This document shows positions 29,164-36,966 of a stretch of DNA of 64,000 bases, in pieces (position 1 is the first letter of the stretch; each line of letters starts with the position of its first letter). The notes under the pieces were generated by a model. It was not told where the DNA came from, did not search any database, and worked only from the letters and a program-made list of their open reading frames with translations. The position numbers were made by a program, and so were the translations under genes. Origin of the DNA: a virus; the IMG/VR virus record IMGVR_UViG_3300027797_000016, positions 1-64,000 of that record; one strand, written 5' to 3'.

Positions 29164-29287
29164 TACAGGAATTACAATAGTGGGAATAATTGTGCTTAAA
29201 GAATTTTACAACTTGATAATGTTCTTGATTTAATGGTTTCTCTTCACCGCACTTGGAACAAATTCTAGTTAGGGGTATCCCACTCAG
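29141..29287 (-). CDS. zinc-ribbon peptide without a clear start
   Basis: The frame encodes RICSKCGEEKPLNQEHYQVV...HNYSHYCNSCNAPKPRD: C-x2-C ... C-x2-C, a convincing zinc ribbon. It overlaps the +1 frame of 29265-29456 and lacks ATG/GTG/TTG in its own part; CTG at 29287 is the nearest alternative. It may be reached by frameshifting at GAAAAAT in the upstream gene, or be a remnant. Confidence 0.45.
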   Translation of the reverse strand: MSGIPLTRICSKCGEEKPLNQEHYQVVKFFKHNYSHYCNSCNAPKPRD

Positions 29288-29456
29288 ATTTTTCTTGTTT
29301 ACGGAGGGACTTGAGTTCTTTGTAAAGGACACGAATTTGTTGATATGCTTCTTCAGGTGAGATTTTATCAGAGATTTCCAATGAAGCAAGAATTCCACAT
29401 TTATCTCCAAATCTTGCAAGTGCTCGTTCATATTCAGTTAAATTTTCATAAGGCAT
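29265..29456 (-). CDS. hypothetical protein
   Basis: 63 residues, [20 protein letters not shown]..., helical (SPEEAYQQIRVLYKELKSL). One-base overlap with ferredoxin's stop. Not recognised. Confidence 0.65.
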   Translation of the reverse strand: MPYENLTEYERALARFGDKCGILASLEISDKISPEEAYQQIRVLYKELKSLRKQEKSEWDTPN

Positions 29457-29746
29457 TACAGGTTCTCCTCTTGTTCAGTCTCAATCAGTAAATCACTCAA
29501 AGGATATGCAACACAAAGAAGTGTAAATCCCTCATCCATTTGAACATCATCTAGGAATGTTTGTTCACTATTATCAATCTCACCCTCAATCACTCTACCA
29601 GCACAAGCACTACAGGCCCCAGCCCGGCAGCTGTATGGCAGATCAATACCAGCGTCTTGTGCTGCATCAAGGATATATTGGTCTTCTTCGCACTGAATCA
29701 CATTTTCAGTACCATCAGAGTTTCTTAAAGTAATCGAATAAGTCAT
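29456..29746 (-). CDS. petF: plant-type [2Fe-2S] ferredoxin
   Basis: 96 residues, the usual ferredoxin length. Cluster ligands: [10 protein letters not shown] (C-x4-C-x2-C, about residues 40-48) and the fourth cysteine in TLLCVAYP (about 78). Carries electrons from photosystem I to acceptors; phage copies are known in cyanophages and may feed nucleotide reduction or pigment synthesis. Overlaps both neighbours by 1-4 nt. Confidence 0.93.
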   Translation of the reverse strand: MTYSITLRNSDGTENVIQCEEDQYILDAAQDAGIDLPYSCRAGACSACAGRVIEGEIDNSEQTFLDDVQMDEGFTLLCVAYPLSDLLIETEQEENL

Positions 29747-29976
29747 TTTTCCAAAGTATAATTGTTGAGTGATGAGGTTTCTTCATGCAGAATATCTATA
29801 CGTGCATCTACAGCCCTGATATTCTCCATAATTTCATAAAGCACGTTGGTTGTTTCTACATTCTCTTCTTCTAACTTTATAATCTTTTGCTCAAGTTCTT
29901 CTATTTTCTTAAGCAAAACATCAGCAGGAACTTCAGGTAATCCCCACTTTTTTTGAAACCAATTTCTATCACTCAT
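29743..29976 (-). CDS. coiled-coil protein
   Basis: 77 residues; residues 18-60 form a clear coiled coil ([20 protein letters not shown]). Upstream of and coupled to ferredoxin. Function unknown. Confidence 0.65.
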   Translation of the reverse strand: MSDRNWFQKKWGLPEVPADVLLKKIEELEQKIIKLEEENVETTNVLYEIMENIRAVDARIDILHEETSSLNNYTLEK

Positions 29977-30125
29977 TATAAAATACCTATTTCTTTTAGA
30001 TAATTTCTATACCTCATAAATCTACCAACACTAGGTTGTCCTGGAACATCCAGTTGATAGCATATCTCACAATAACATATCCACTCGTACCATGGTGTTG
30101 TTTCATCAAGGACGTGATACTTCAT
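29976..30125 (-). CDS. small hypothetical protein
   Basis: 49 residues, MKYHVLDETTPWYEWICYCE... with three cysteines (C-Y-C-x3-C), possibly metal binding. One-base overlap downstream. Confidence 0.6.
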   Translation of the reverse strand: MKYHVLDETTPWYEWICYCEICYQLDVPGQPSVGRFMRYRNYLKEIGIL

Positions 30126-30304
30126 ACTTCTACAGGATTTAATTTACTTTCCTGAAGAAACTGAAGAAACCAACGTGTAGATGCAATACACTGCTCTTCA
30201 GTCAGTGATGTGACCAAAGATTTATCTTCCGTATCATAACTACACCAAGTTCCATATTTTTTATACTTAACATAAAAACAATTGTCTATAAGGTTTTCAT
30301 TCAT
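30122..30304 (-). CDS. hypothetical protein
   Basis: 60 residues (MNENLIDNCFYVKYKKYGTW...). Not recognised. Confidence 0.65.
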   Translation of the reverse strand: MNENLIDNCFYVKYKKYGTWCSYDTEDKSLVTSLTEEQCIASTRWFLQFLQESKLNPVEV

Positions 30305-30446
30305 AATGATTTAATTGCCTCCGTATCTCTATTTTCATTGTAATCAAGGAACTATACAAGTACTGTTGATACTCATTACCATCAAGAAGACGCAAAAGAC
30401 TATCAATCTGCATCATCGCTAGAATAAGTTTTTGTTTTTCCGTCAT
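30297..30446 (-). CDS. small helical protein
   Basis: 49 residues, MTEKQKLILAMMQIDSLLRL...; eight-base overlap with the next gene. Not recognised. Confidence 0.55.
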   Translation of the reverse strand: MTEKQKLILAMMQIDSLLRLLDGNEYQQYLYSSLITMKIEIRRQLNHYE

Positions 30447-30754
30447 TTTTTAGGTTTACGAGTGCGATTAACAGGTCCAGAGGGATCCAAGTCTTTGGTG
30501 CTCCTTCGATGTCCACCTCCACTTCGATGATCGTCCTTCTCAATTGTTTGTTGTAAACTTTTCGGGTGTTTTTTGCTAGGCTTAATGGGTTTCTCATCTC
30601 TGTATAGAACCTTTATATCTTTGGATTTAAGTTTAGTGGAAGTGATGTATTTTTGCAAATAGAAATCATCTTGGAACCAAGCAATTCGATTTTCTAAAAG
30701 AACTTCTAACCGAACTGGATGGTTTTGATACGGGAAGAGTGAAGTATCAATCAT
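30443..30754 (-). CDS. hypothetical protein with basic tail
   Basis: 103 residues: an N-terminal folded part (VRLEVLLENRIAWFQDDFYL) and a K/R/P-rich C-terminal third ending NRTRKPKK. Not recognised. Confidence 0.65.
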   Translation of the reverse strand: MIDTSLFPYQNHPVRLEVLLENRIAWFQDDFYLQKYITSTKLKSKDIKVLYRDEKPIKPSKKHPKSLQQTIEKDDHRSGGGHRRSTKDLDPSGPVNRTRKPKK

Positions 30755-31149
30755 CTTGTTCCTGTGATGTCCTCATAGTCTTGTAGTTTTCCTTGGATGA
30801 AATGTAATCTCAAAGTCGGCCAAGCAGTCCATTCCCCAGTCCAACCTGATCGATAAACGGATATGTATTTTGTGATGGGATGAACTTTATACTTACCTCT
30901 TTGCCCAGTTGAAATCCACTCAAAGTTAAGAAAGAGATGTTTATCACTATACCTCTCATCATCTTTTGGGATTTCTTCAAATGTTGAGGTTCCAGTGTAA
31001 TCAGGATACCATAAAAGACCTGACTTATCAAGGTAATAATGGGTCATAGTACCACCATACCCTTCTTCTATGTCTTTTGTGTTTAGTTCGGTTTCGGTAA
31101 ATTGTGGTCCAAGGTCATAGCTACTGCGTAAATAATCAAACATCCCCAT
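30751..31149 (-). CDS. conserved phage protein
   Basis: 132 residues beginning MGMFDYLRSSYDLGPQFTET, with aromatic YYLDKSGLLWYPD and ISVYRSG. The M-G-M-F-D opening followed by tyrosine-rich strands is a widespread phage family; function unknown. Confidence 0.7.
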   Translation of the reverse strand: MGMFDYLRSSYDLGPQFTETELNTKDIEEGYGGTMTHYYLDKSGLLWYPDYTGTSTFEEIPKDDERYSDKHLFLNFEWISTGQRGKYKVHPITKYISVYRSGWTGEWTAWPTLRLHFIQGKLQDYEDITGTR

Positions 31150-31496
31150 CAGTCTTCCTCCTCATCATCAAGGTTAACATCATCAATCAAATCACCAACA
31201 AGGTCTTTAAGGTCATCAAACATATCTTTGGTAAATGGAACTGTCTTGACTTTACCTGTATCAATATCATCAACCATTTGTAAGAGTTCTTCTAAAAAGA
31301 ATTTGGGATAAGTTTCGTCGGTACAAATACCAGACCAGAAGTAATCATAGCACATTTGGAAAGGATCGTCATCTTTTAAAAGTTTATATGGTTTATAATT
31401 TTCTGTGATGAGGTCTCTCCACATCACAAAGTTCTCATTAAAAGACTGGAACCAAGTGGGAACCAAATGTGTGAAGATATACTCCATCCAACTCAT
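31149..31496 (-). CDS. acidic hypothetical protein
   Basis: 115 residues from MSWMEYIFTHLVPTWFQSFN, ending in an acidic DDVNLDDEEED run. Not recognised. Confidence 0.65.
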   Translation of the reverse strand: MSWMEYIFTHLVPTWFQSFNENFVMWRDLITENYKPYKLLKDDDPFQMCYDYFWSGICTDETYPKFFLEELLQMVDDIDTGKVKTVPFTKDMFDDLKDLVGDLIDDVNLDDEEED

Positions 31497-31555
31497 TTTA
31501 ATCTTTTTTGTGTCTGTACCTAATAATGCTCTTGAAAATATCATATTATTATAAA

Positions 31556-32263
31556 CTAATGTTTTTTAATTCTACCTCTTTCCCAACCATCACCTGGACA
31601 TTCTACACCTCTTTTTTCAATTTGTCCATTATTCCACCATAATTTTCCTTTCATATTTTCTCTATTTTTTCCCCCAATTTTTTGTTTTGTTTCCTCCGTA
31701 TGTTTTTTTCCATACATTGCATTTTTTTCTCCTCTATTTGCTTCACTTATTTTTTTCCTAACTTCTGGTCTTTGAGAAACTCCCGCCAATCTTAATTTTT
31801 GTTTTGTTTCTTCTGTAAATTTTCTACCTAATGCTTTTTTTCTTATTTTTTCTTTTGTTTCTCCTGTGTGTTTTCTTCCTTTAGATTTTTCCCCTATCTT
31901 AATTTTTGCCTTTTCCGACAAACTCCATCCTGTTCTTTTTATATTACTTTTTATTACTGCTTGTCTTTGTGTTTCGGTAAAAATATATCCACTTACACCT
32001 TCTCCTCCACCAGTTCTATTATGGAGAATACCAGTTCCTAAATCTTTTCTACCAAAGACAGCAATCATATAGATTTCGTGCTTGAATGCTTCTTCTTCAG
32101 TAAGATTTTGTTTTAGGAATATGATACGATTTTTATCTTTAGGAACATATATTCCTTTTTGATGTTTTTCATATAATCTGTTTCCTCCACCTTTACCAAC
32201 ATAATAAGGAGTTCTGTTCTCACGCAAATATGCATAAGTATAAAATCTTTTAGGATTTACCAT
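31556..32263 (-). CDS. GIY-YIG homing endonuclease with NUMOD3 repeats (copy 1)
   Basis: 235 residues. GIY-YIG nuclease at 1-95: FYTYAYLRENRTPYYVGKG, N-R-I-I-F-L-K..L-T-E-E-E-A, E-I-Y-M-I-A-V-F-G-R. Then repeated NUMOD3 units (SEKAKIKIGEKSKGRKHTGE..., TEETKQKIG), which bind DNA, and a WWNNGQIEKRGVECPGDGW tail. Close relative at 45053-45724. It splits unrelated small genes and carries its own hairpin/late-promoter module (32275-32347). Confidence 0.9.
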   Translation of the reverse strand: MVNPKRFYTYAYLRENRTPYYVGKGGGNRLYEKHQKGIYVPKDKNRIIFLKQNLTEEEAFKHEIYMIAVFGRKDLGTGILHNRTGGGEGVSGYIFTETQRQAVIKSNIKRTGWSLSEKAKIKIGEKSKGRKHTGETKEKIRKKALGRKFTEETKQKLRLAGVSQRPEVRKKISEANRGEKNAMYGKKHTEETKQKIGGKNRENMKGKLWWNNGQIEKRGVECPGDGWERGRIKKH

Positions 32264-32274
32264 TTCTACTCTTA

Positions 32275-32347
32275 AACTGACTGCATTATTATTTATATTA
32301 AAAAGGAGTAGATTTCTCTACTCCCACCTTACAGATTGCAGTCAGTT
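32275..32347 (-). promoter_or_regulatory. late promoter inside an RNA hairpin (copy 1)
   Basis: Arms AACTGACTGCA (32275-32285) and TGCAGTCAGTT (32337-32347) pair perfectly. The 51-nt loop holds an intrinsic terminator (stem GGAGTAGA/TCTACTCC, GAAA tetraloop, T5; 32299-32324) and a late promoter TATAAATAA (32289-32297). Transcription from that promoter would start near the promoter-proximal arm and so lack the other arm. Confidence 0.75.
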
Positions 32348-32396
32348 AAGGCATCATTATTTAGTATTAGTACCTAAAAGTGGTTTGCTAAACATA

Positions 32397-32549
32397 TTAA
32401 AATACTGGTAAAACTTCAACTTTTTTGCATCCTTGATATTCTACCACATTTTTCCAGAAAAAGGCACTCTCAACATCCAGAAATACTACTGATTGCTTAC
32501 TGAACTGACCTTTCTTTTTGGGTTTGAGGTAGACAACACTATATTTCAT
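32397..32549 (-). CDS. small hypothetical protein
   Basis: 50 residues, MKYSVVYLKPKKKGQFSKQS..., strands and one helix. Not recognised. Confidence 0.6.
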   Translation of the reverse strand: MKYSVVYLKPKKKGQFSKQSVVFLDVESAFFWKNVVEYQGCKKVEVLPVF

Positions 32550-32731
32550 TTTATTTTTTCTCCCCATACCCATTTTGTTTCTCCTGTTGGATTTGGATGT
32601 AGTTCATAATATTCTTCCTCACCCAATCTTCTATAAACATAATGAGTTCCATCCTCTCTTTCACAAACATATTCACACTTATGTGGTGAATATAATCGTG
32701 CCTCAATTATTTTGTCTTTTAGATTTAACAT
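32546..32731 (-). CDS. small hypothetical protein
   Basis: 61 residues from MLNLKDKIIEARLYSPHKCE, Y/E-rich strands, W at the C-terminus. Start at 32731; upstream TTG ignored. Confidence 0.6.
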   Translation of the reverse strand: MLNLKDKIIEARLYSPHKCEYVCEREDGTHYVYRRLGEEEYYELHPNPTGETKWVWGEKIK

Positions 32732-32849
32732 CGTAATCAATTATAATTCTTTTATGTTCAGTATAAGAGTCTGTGCAGATATAACACTCTAACTTACCAC
32801 CAAGTTCTTCTACAAGTTCATTCAGTTTTTCTTTTTGTTCTTCAGTCAT
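32703..32849 (-). CDS. small hypothetical protein
   Basis: 48 residues, MTEEQKEKLNELVEELGGKL... then a strand segment with C-Y-I-C; overlaps the next gene by about 29 nt. ATGA with its neighbour upstream. Confidence 0.55.
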   Translation of the reverse strand: MTEEQKEKLNELVEELGGKLECYICTDSYTEHKRIIIDYDVKSKRQNN

Positions 32850-33046
32850 TTTTTGCAATCTAAGAAATAAGAATACCTTGCACTATTATCAGGTGTATAT
32901 CTTACAACATCACATTCCTTATATGCATCCACCACCTCAAACTTTTGCTCTGGTGGTGATGGTTGTGATTCTAACCAGTTCGCAGCACCATTTATAAGGA
33001 ATGAAAGTGCTGCAATTCCTACAATAATAACAATAATACTTTTCAT
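32846..33046 (-). CDS. membrane-anchored small protein (family with 41344)
   Basis: 66 residues from MKSIIVIIVGIAALSFLING: one span, a proline hinge (SQPSPPEQKF) and a C-terminal domain VVDAYKECDVVRYTPDN..YSYFLDCKK. The last part matches 41344-41580 (VSEYKGCDLVQWQ...YKYFLHCPK), so the two are paralogs. Two cysteines may form a disulfide outside the cytoplasm. Confidence 0.65.
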   Translation of the reverse strand: MKSIIVIIVGIAALSFLINGAANWLESQPSPPEQKFEVVDAYKECDVVRYTPDNSARYSYFLDCKK

Positions 33047-33387
33047 TCTTCTACCTCCCAAGGGGATTTGCGGTTCATAAGTTTTTTCAAACTCTCTATT
33101 TGTTTTGGGTCTGGGTTGTTTATTTTTTCAACCAGGGTATCATAATCCCTCGCAGAAAGCAAGATGCGTTCTGGTTTTGCTCCCTTACCCCAGAACTTCT
33201 CAAACTCCCACTTGTAGTTCATATCCAACCACCCACCATTTAAGGAAGACCAGAATGAAACCCAGATATGATAATCATCAAATCTAAATCCCTGATGAGA
33301 CATCAAACGATACCACCACCAGAAACTTGAGTATTTTAGATAACGATTAGAGATTATCCATTTGTTTAAGAACACTGGAAGGTTCAT
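33043..33387 (-). CDS. aromatic-rich hypothetical protein
   Basis: 114 residues from MNLPVFLNKWIISNRYLKYS, exceptionally rich in W, Y and F (SSFWWWYRLM, IWVSFWSSLNGGWLDM). One of a set of aromatic proteins (33384, 47881, 48302, 52834, 54590, 55055) that probably share ancestry. Confidence 0.65.
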   Translation of the reverse strand: MNLPVFLNKWIISNRYLKYSSFWWWYRLMSHQGFRFDDYHIWVSFWSSLNGGWLDMNYKWEFEKFWGKGAKPERILLSARDYDTLVEKINNPDPKQIESLKKLMNRKSPWEVEE

Positions 33388-33680
33388 TTTTTCCACTCAT
33401 ACATTTCACACCACCCATTACTCAATTCCGTCCAAAAAGCATTAGGAAGTTTATAAGAATACTTCATATCTCTCATCCAATATGTATATGCTTCCCAAGC
33501 ATATCCTACACCAATCCAACCACAAAGAAAGTCATACCATTTCGTATTTCTATACACAAAAAGATTATTAGTATCAAATGGGTTCCACCGAAAATAAGGT
33601 TTGAACTCATAAGAATGAAAATCTACATACTTATCGTATTCTTTTTGAGTGTAGTTCTTATATCGTTCAAAGAGGTTCAT
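33384..33680 (-). CDS. aromatic-rich hypothetical protein
   Basis: 98 residues from MNLFERYKNYTQKEYDKYVD; W/Y/F-rich (YDFLCGWIGVGYAWEAYTYW). Four-base overlap with its relative at 33043. Confidence 0.65.
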   Translation of the reverse strand: MNLFERYKNYTQKEYDKYVDFHSYEFKPYFRWNPFDTNNLFVYRNTKWYDFLCGWIGVGYAWEAYTYWMRDMKYSYKLPNAFWTELSNGWCEMYEWKK

Positions 33681-33906
33681 TTTCCTCCTCCCAATCAATC
33701 TCAACGGTTTCTGATTGTTCTACATTAGTATAAGGCATCGGATTACCATTCCCTGTTACATCTTCATATATTGTTTCAAACATCCAGTTACAAGCAAAAC
33801 TCTCAAATGCTTCTTGAGTTGGTTCTTCCTCAAATAGTTCTTCTGTGGGAGTGAATGTGAGAGTTCGGGTGTATGTGACTGTGACTGCTTTGAGTGGGAT
33901 TTTCAT
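33667..33906 (-). CDS. acidic hypothetical protein
   Basis: 79 residues from MKIPLKAVTVTYTRTLTFTP; strands then E-rich. Start chosen at 33906, in coupling distance of the upstream stop. Not recognised. Confidence 0.6.
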   Translation of the reverse strand: MKIPLKAVTVTYTRTLTFTPTEELFEEEPTQEAFESFACNWMFETIYEDVTGNGNPMPYTNVEQSETVEIDWEEENEPL

Positions 33907-34091
33907 TTTAGGTTCTCCAGTTCCTGTTTGATTTGTTTGAGGTTCATTCCTGCCCAAATATCAAGGGCAATATCTGCTTTTTGAATTGCGGTCCAGAGTT
34001 TAGGATAATTCCTCCAATCCACAACATCCTCATCAATTGCTATAAGCAAATCAAGAATACAGATTTTATAGAGTTTTTCTGTTTCAGTCAT
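33903..34091 (-). CDS. small helical protein
   Basis: 62 residues, MTETEKLYKICILDLLIAID...; ends LKQIKQELENLK, like several MTE-start helical proteins of this region. Not recognised. Confidence 0.6.
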   Translation of the reverse strand: MTETEKLYKICILDLLIAIDEDVVDWRNYPKLWTAIQKADIALDIWAGMNLKQIKQELENLK

Positions 34092-34312
34092 TTTCCTTCC
34101 AGTTCATCAAGAATACCAGCAGCATAAGAACCAAAGTCAATCTCACCCAACGCTGTATCACCACAATACTCGGGCACATTCTCCATCATAAATTCATCAA
34201 GATAAAGAAACACACGAATTGCTCTGCGTTTATCGTGCTCGGTGATTATGGTATGAGGTTCCGCAATAGTTTTCGCAACCATATCAAAGAGTTCGTCTAT
34301 AGTAAGTTTCAT
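34088..34312 (-). CDS. hypothetical protein
   Basis: 74 residues (MKLTIDELFDMVAKTIAEPH...); first gene after a TATAAT module at about 34339. Not recognised. Confidence 0.6.
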   Translation of the reverse strand: MKLTIDELFDMVAKTIAEPHTIITEHDKRRAIRVFLYLDEFMMENVPEYCGDTALGEIDFGSYAAGILDELEGK

Positions 34313-34341
34313 TTGCTATTTGCGAATTGTGTATGAGTGTA

Positions 34342-34566
34342 TTATAAGGCATCTGGTGGGGTTTTGGTGGGGTCTTGTGCCAGTTCGTCAGGTGTCTCAT
34401 CACTCAAAGAAATGCGGAGATTATCCCCCCCAATATGAAGGTGGAATATCCTCCCATCATTCAAGTATATTCCGCACCAATACACATCTTCCGTCATATT
34501 TTCCCAATGGACCATCTTCACATCTTCTAACACAAACTCATCAGGATTGGTAAGTCTTTCGGTCAT
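34342..34566 (-). CDS. hypothetical protein whose stop is the promoter
   Basis: 74 residues (MTERLTNPDEFVLEDVKMVH...), strand-rich. It ends DELAQDPTKTPPDAL; the last codons and TAA are the GATGCCTTATAAT of the next promoter, so the stop codon lies in the -10 element. Similar ending at 51309-51602. Confidence 0.6.
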   Translation of the reverse strand: MTERLTNPDEFVLEDVKMVHWENMTEDVYWCGIYLNDGRIFHLHIGGDNLRISLSDETPDELAQDPTKTPPDAL

Positions 34567-34829
34567 TGATAGGGATTGGGTAGATTTTTGATGATTTCAG
34601 TAAAGAAAGCAAGACGGTCTTTGGTATAAGCGACATCAACTCCGTGTGTCTCACAGAGTTTCATAATCTTTTTACTCTTTTCGTTGTAAAAAGAATATCC
34701 CTCAAATTGCCCATACTCAACATCATCAATAAGTGATTCCTTCATCACCTCAAATAACTGAAATAATTCTTGTTGAGAGAGTTCTACTTGTCGTCCAGTT
34801 TGTTGGTGCCCGTTGAATGTGATTTTCAT
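34563..34829 (-). CDS. hypothetical protein
   Basis: 88 residues, MKITFNGHQQTGRQVELSQQ..., helical. Not recognised. Confidence 0.65.
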   Translation of the reverse strand: MKITFNGHQQTGRQVELSQQELFQLFEVMKESLIDDVEYGQFEGYSFYNEKSKKIMKLCETHGVDVAYTKDRLAFFTEIIKNLPNPYQ

Positions 34830-34830
34830 T

Positions 34831-35091
34831 TCAATTTACTCCATACAATTCCAAAATCCTTTTCGCAACAACAATAGAAAGTTCTTTGTTCCCAATAGAC
34901 ATATCTTCGGTGATGTTTTTAGAACCTTCTTCAAGTCCTCGTTCTCCAGATTTTATGTAAACTCCACCATTATCTGCTTGGAGTTCCACCCGATAAGTCA
35001 TTCCTTCTGCCTCATCAGTATATTCGTAGCAGTCGGTGGTACTATGAAGAATTTGAGTTCCGGGAACGATATTGTAAGGTTGAAAAGTCAT
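34831..35091 (-). CDS. hypothetical protein
   Basis: 86 residues, MTFQPYNIVPGTQILHSTTD..., beta-rich then helix. TATAAT module directly upstream (35111-35117 region). Not recognised. Confidence 0.65.
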   Translation of the reverse strand: MTFQPYNIVPGTQILHSTTDCYEYTDEAEGMTYRVELQADNGGVYIKSGERGLEEGSKNITEDMSIGNKELSIVVAKRILELYGVN

Positions 35092-35115
35092 TAGGTTTCT
35101 GTGTGTATGAGTGTA

Positions 35116-35394
35116 TTATAATGCATCCAAGTCACCACCGGGTCTTTCGTGTGCCTCTTTCATAAGTGTCTCCGTTCTCTTGAGGAACTCATTACCTTGT
35201 GCTTCAATCAAATCGGCAAGGTTATTCAAATCTTCTACTGGAATACTGTCCTTCATACCATACTTACGGGCAAAGGCATAGATTGCTGATTTTAATGCGA
35301 GAGATTGTAAATGTTCCATAGAAATTGGACCTCCGTGTGGAAGACCAGCACAAGTATCGTTGTAGTATTCGTTATATCGATCCAACAAAAGCAT
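35116..35394 (-). CDS. hypothetical helical protein
   Basis: 92 residues (MLLLDRYNEYYNDTCAGLPH...), ends GGDLDAL with TAA inside the following TATAAT. Promoter at 35417-35445. Not recognised. Confidence 0.65.
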   Translation of the reverse strand: MLLLDRYNEYYNDTCAGLPHGGPISMEHLQSLALKSAIYAFARKYGMKDSIPVEDLNNLADLIEAQGNEFLKRTETLMKEAHERPGGDLDAL

Positions 35395-35416
35395 TTTCTT
35401 TCATCAAGATAAATCA

Positions 35417-35445
35417 ATTATACAACAAAAGGCACCTAAAATCAA
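35417..35445 (-). promoter_or_regulatory. sigma-70-type promoter in a hairpin module
   Basis: TTGATT (35440-35445), 17 nt, TATAAT (35417-35422). The spacer and -35 form GGGCACTTGATTTTAGGTGCC.., a hairpin with T-run that probably terminates the nuclease transcript upstream. Confidence 0.7.
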
Positions 35446-35474
35446 GTGCCCTTGTGCCAGTTCTTCAAGCGTCC

Positions 35475-36254
35475 TTATGATATTCTAACTCTTTTGGAAG
35501 TATCTATTCCCCGTGCCCTTTGGTATTTTGCGAGATTACCAGCGTTTGTAATAAATCCAGTTTCTGTACACATCCATCTATGAGAATTTGCTTTTTTGCT
35601 ATTAATACTTCGTTCCTCAAAAGTAAGTGAATGAACTCCTATACCATCTTCATAACATTTTTTTCCTATTTCTCTTCTCTCTTCAATTGTTAAAGAATGT
35701 ATTCCTACACCATTTTCATAATTTTTTATTCCTATTTCTCTCAATTGTTCAGTAGTAAAGGAATGAACTCCTACACCATCTTCATAACATTTTTTTCCTA
35801 TTTCTCTTTTCTCTTCAATTGTTAAAGAATGTATTCCCTTCCCATCTTCATAACTTTTTTGTCCTATTTTTTTGCTTAATTCACTTCTTTCTTCTTGTGT
35901 TAAAGAAAAACAAGCATTTTTATTTTTATAAAGATTTTTTCCATTTTTTCTTCTTGTATCTAACGAAAAATTTCCACTACAACTTTCATTTAAGCACCAC
36001 TTATCAACATTATAAAATGGTTTTATTAATTGCCCCTCAATTTTTTGTGCGTGTTTCCAACCTTCATCAGTATAATCAAAAAGTTGTAATGTTTGTTTCT
36101 TTGGAGTATAAAGTTCCCAACACCACTTATGAGTTTTAGGAGAACCCACATAGTACTCACCAAACTTTTTCTCCTTATGAACTCCATAATAATAATACAA
36201 AACTTCCTCAAAGGTAATTTTATATGTGTATATTCTTGGACTTTGTGAAGTCAT
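35475..36254 (-). CDS. GIY-YIG-like nuclease with five NUMOD-type repeats
   Basis: 259 residues. N-terminal part (RIYTYKITFEEVLYYYYGVH, EYYVGSPKTHKW) is a divergent GIY-YIG domain of the seg type. Residues about 128-240 hold five tandem units of about 19-28 residues, consensus G-(K/V)-G-(I/V)-H-S-L-T-x-E-E-R-x-E-I-G-K-K-C/N-Y-E-D-G, likely reading DNA. The end WMCTETGFITNAGNLAKYQR is a NUMOD1/helix-turn-helix-like segment. It has the same switch module as the two other nuclease genes. Confidence 0.75.
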   Translation of the reverse strand: MTSQSPRIYTYKITFEEVLYYYYGVHKEKKFGEYYVGSPKTHKWCWELYTPKKQTLQLFDYTDEGWKHAQKIEGQLIKPFYNVDKWCLNESCSGNFSLDTRRKNGKNLYKNKNACFSLTQEERSELSKKIGQKSYEDGKGIHSLTIEEKREIGKKCYEDGVGVHSFTTEQLREIGIKNYENGVGIHSLTIEERREIGKKCYEDGIGVHSLTFEERSINSKKANSHRWMCTETGFITNAGNLAKYQRARGIDTSKRVRIS

Positions 36255-36269
36255 AGTTCTGCTTTATGG

Positions 36270-36340
36270 TGTGTCGTATTACTATTTATACAAGAAAAGG
36301 TGCCCGAAAGCACCTAATCTCCGCTTCTGGTTACGACACA
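36270..36340 (-). promoter_or_regulatory. late promoter inside an RNA hairpin (copy 2)
   Basis: Arms TGTGTCGTA (36270-36278) and TACGACACA (36332-36340), extendable with one-base bulges up to GCTTTATG near the start codon. The 53-nt loop holds a terminator (36294-36315, TTCG tetraloop) and late promoter TATAAATAG (36282-36290). Same geometry as copies 1 and 3 but different arm sequence. Confidence 0.75.
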
Positions 36341-36355
36341 CATAAGCATCTTTAT

Positions 36356-36718
36356 TTATGAGTAATTGTAATGTAAATGTGTTTCCCAAGTAAAGAATGG
36401 TTGGTCACGACGAGCAATCATTTCTACAATATAATCCGGAACCAGTTTACCATACTTTTCCATAAATTCATCTTCTGTTGGTTGTTCCAATCCTTGCATA
36501 TAATAATCAGCACCTTCACCAACAAACTTCTCAAAATAACAAAGGTCGTGGTCTTTATCACCAATCGGTAGATAGTTACGGCAAATCTTCAACCAATAAA
36601 ACCTACCTTCCCCAGTCGCAACATAATCAATAGCAAAGAACCTGTAAAATGGTCTTTTATTTTCTGCTTCTCTTTCGGCAGCAATATCAAGCATTTCATC
36701 AAGTGTAAGGTCAGTCAT
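36356..36718 (-). CDS. conserved-type hypothetical protein
   Basis: 120 residues, MTDLTLDEMLDIAAEREAEN..., alpha/beta with aromatic C-terminus. The nuclease gene appears inserted just downstream. Not recognised. Confidence 0.65.
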   Translation of the reverse strand: MTDLTLDEMLDIAAEREAENKRPFYRFFAIDYVATGEGRFYWLKICRNYLPIGDKDHDLCYFEKFVGEGADYYMQGLEQPTEDEFMEKYGKLVPDYIVEMIARRDQPFFTWETHLHYNYS

Positions 36719-36966
36719 AATGCCTCCAATTCATCAGCAAGTTTAAGAATGTCTTTTACATTTACAACACCAATTCCGTGGTCTCCATCTACACTAAAGT
36801 TCCAGTATGAAAGTTCTGTTACTAATGTTCTCAATACGGCAGCAAACTCATAATGTGTTTTTTTAACCATAGGGTCTCTACCCTCACGAATAAGTTTCCC
36901 AAGAGTGGGAGAACCTTCGGCAACATTTCGTGCTGCTGCTATAATTTTTTGTGCTGTTTCAGTCAT
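36715..36966 (-). CDS. MTERAQ-ELEAL family protein 1
   Basis: 83 residues: MTETAQKIIAAARNVAEG..., then AAVLRTLVTELSYWNF, then VNVKDILKLADELEAL. Member of a family of small helical proteins in this genome (37499, 48096, 48775, 49321, 49512, 49736, 54865, probably 52391), with a fixed frame: MT.RAQ.I...., A(L/A)IREIV...., V..L..LA.ELE.L. Confidence 0.65.
   Translation of the reverse strand: MTETAQKIIAAARNVAEGSPTLGKLIREGRDPMVKKTHYEFAAVLRTLVTELSYWNFSVDGDHGIGVVNVKDILKLADELEAL

Noticed and set aside
30403-30597. 64-codon minus-strand frame
   Set aside because: Covers the 3' part of 30443-30754 in another frame and would overlap two supported genes.
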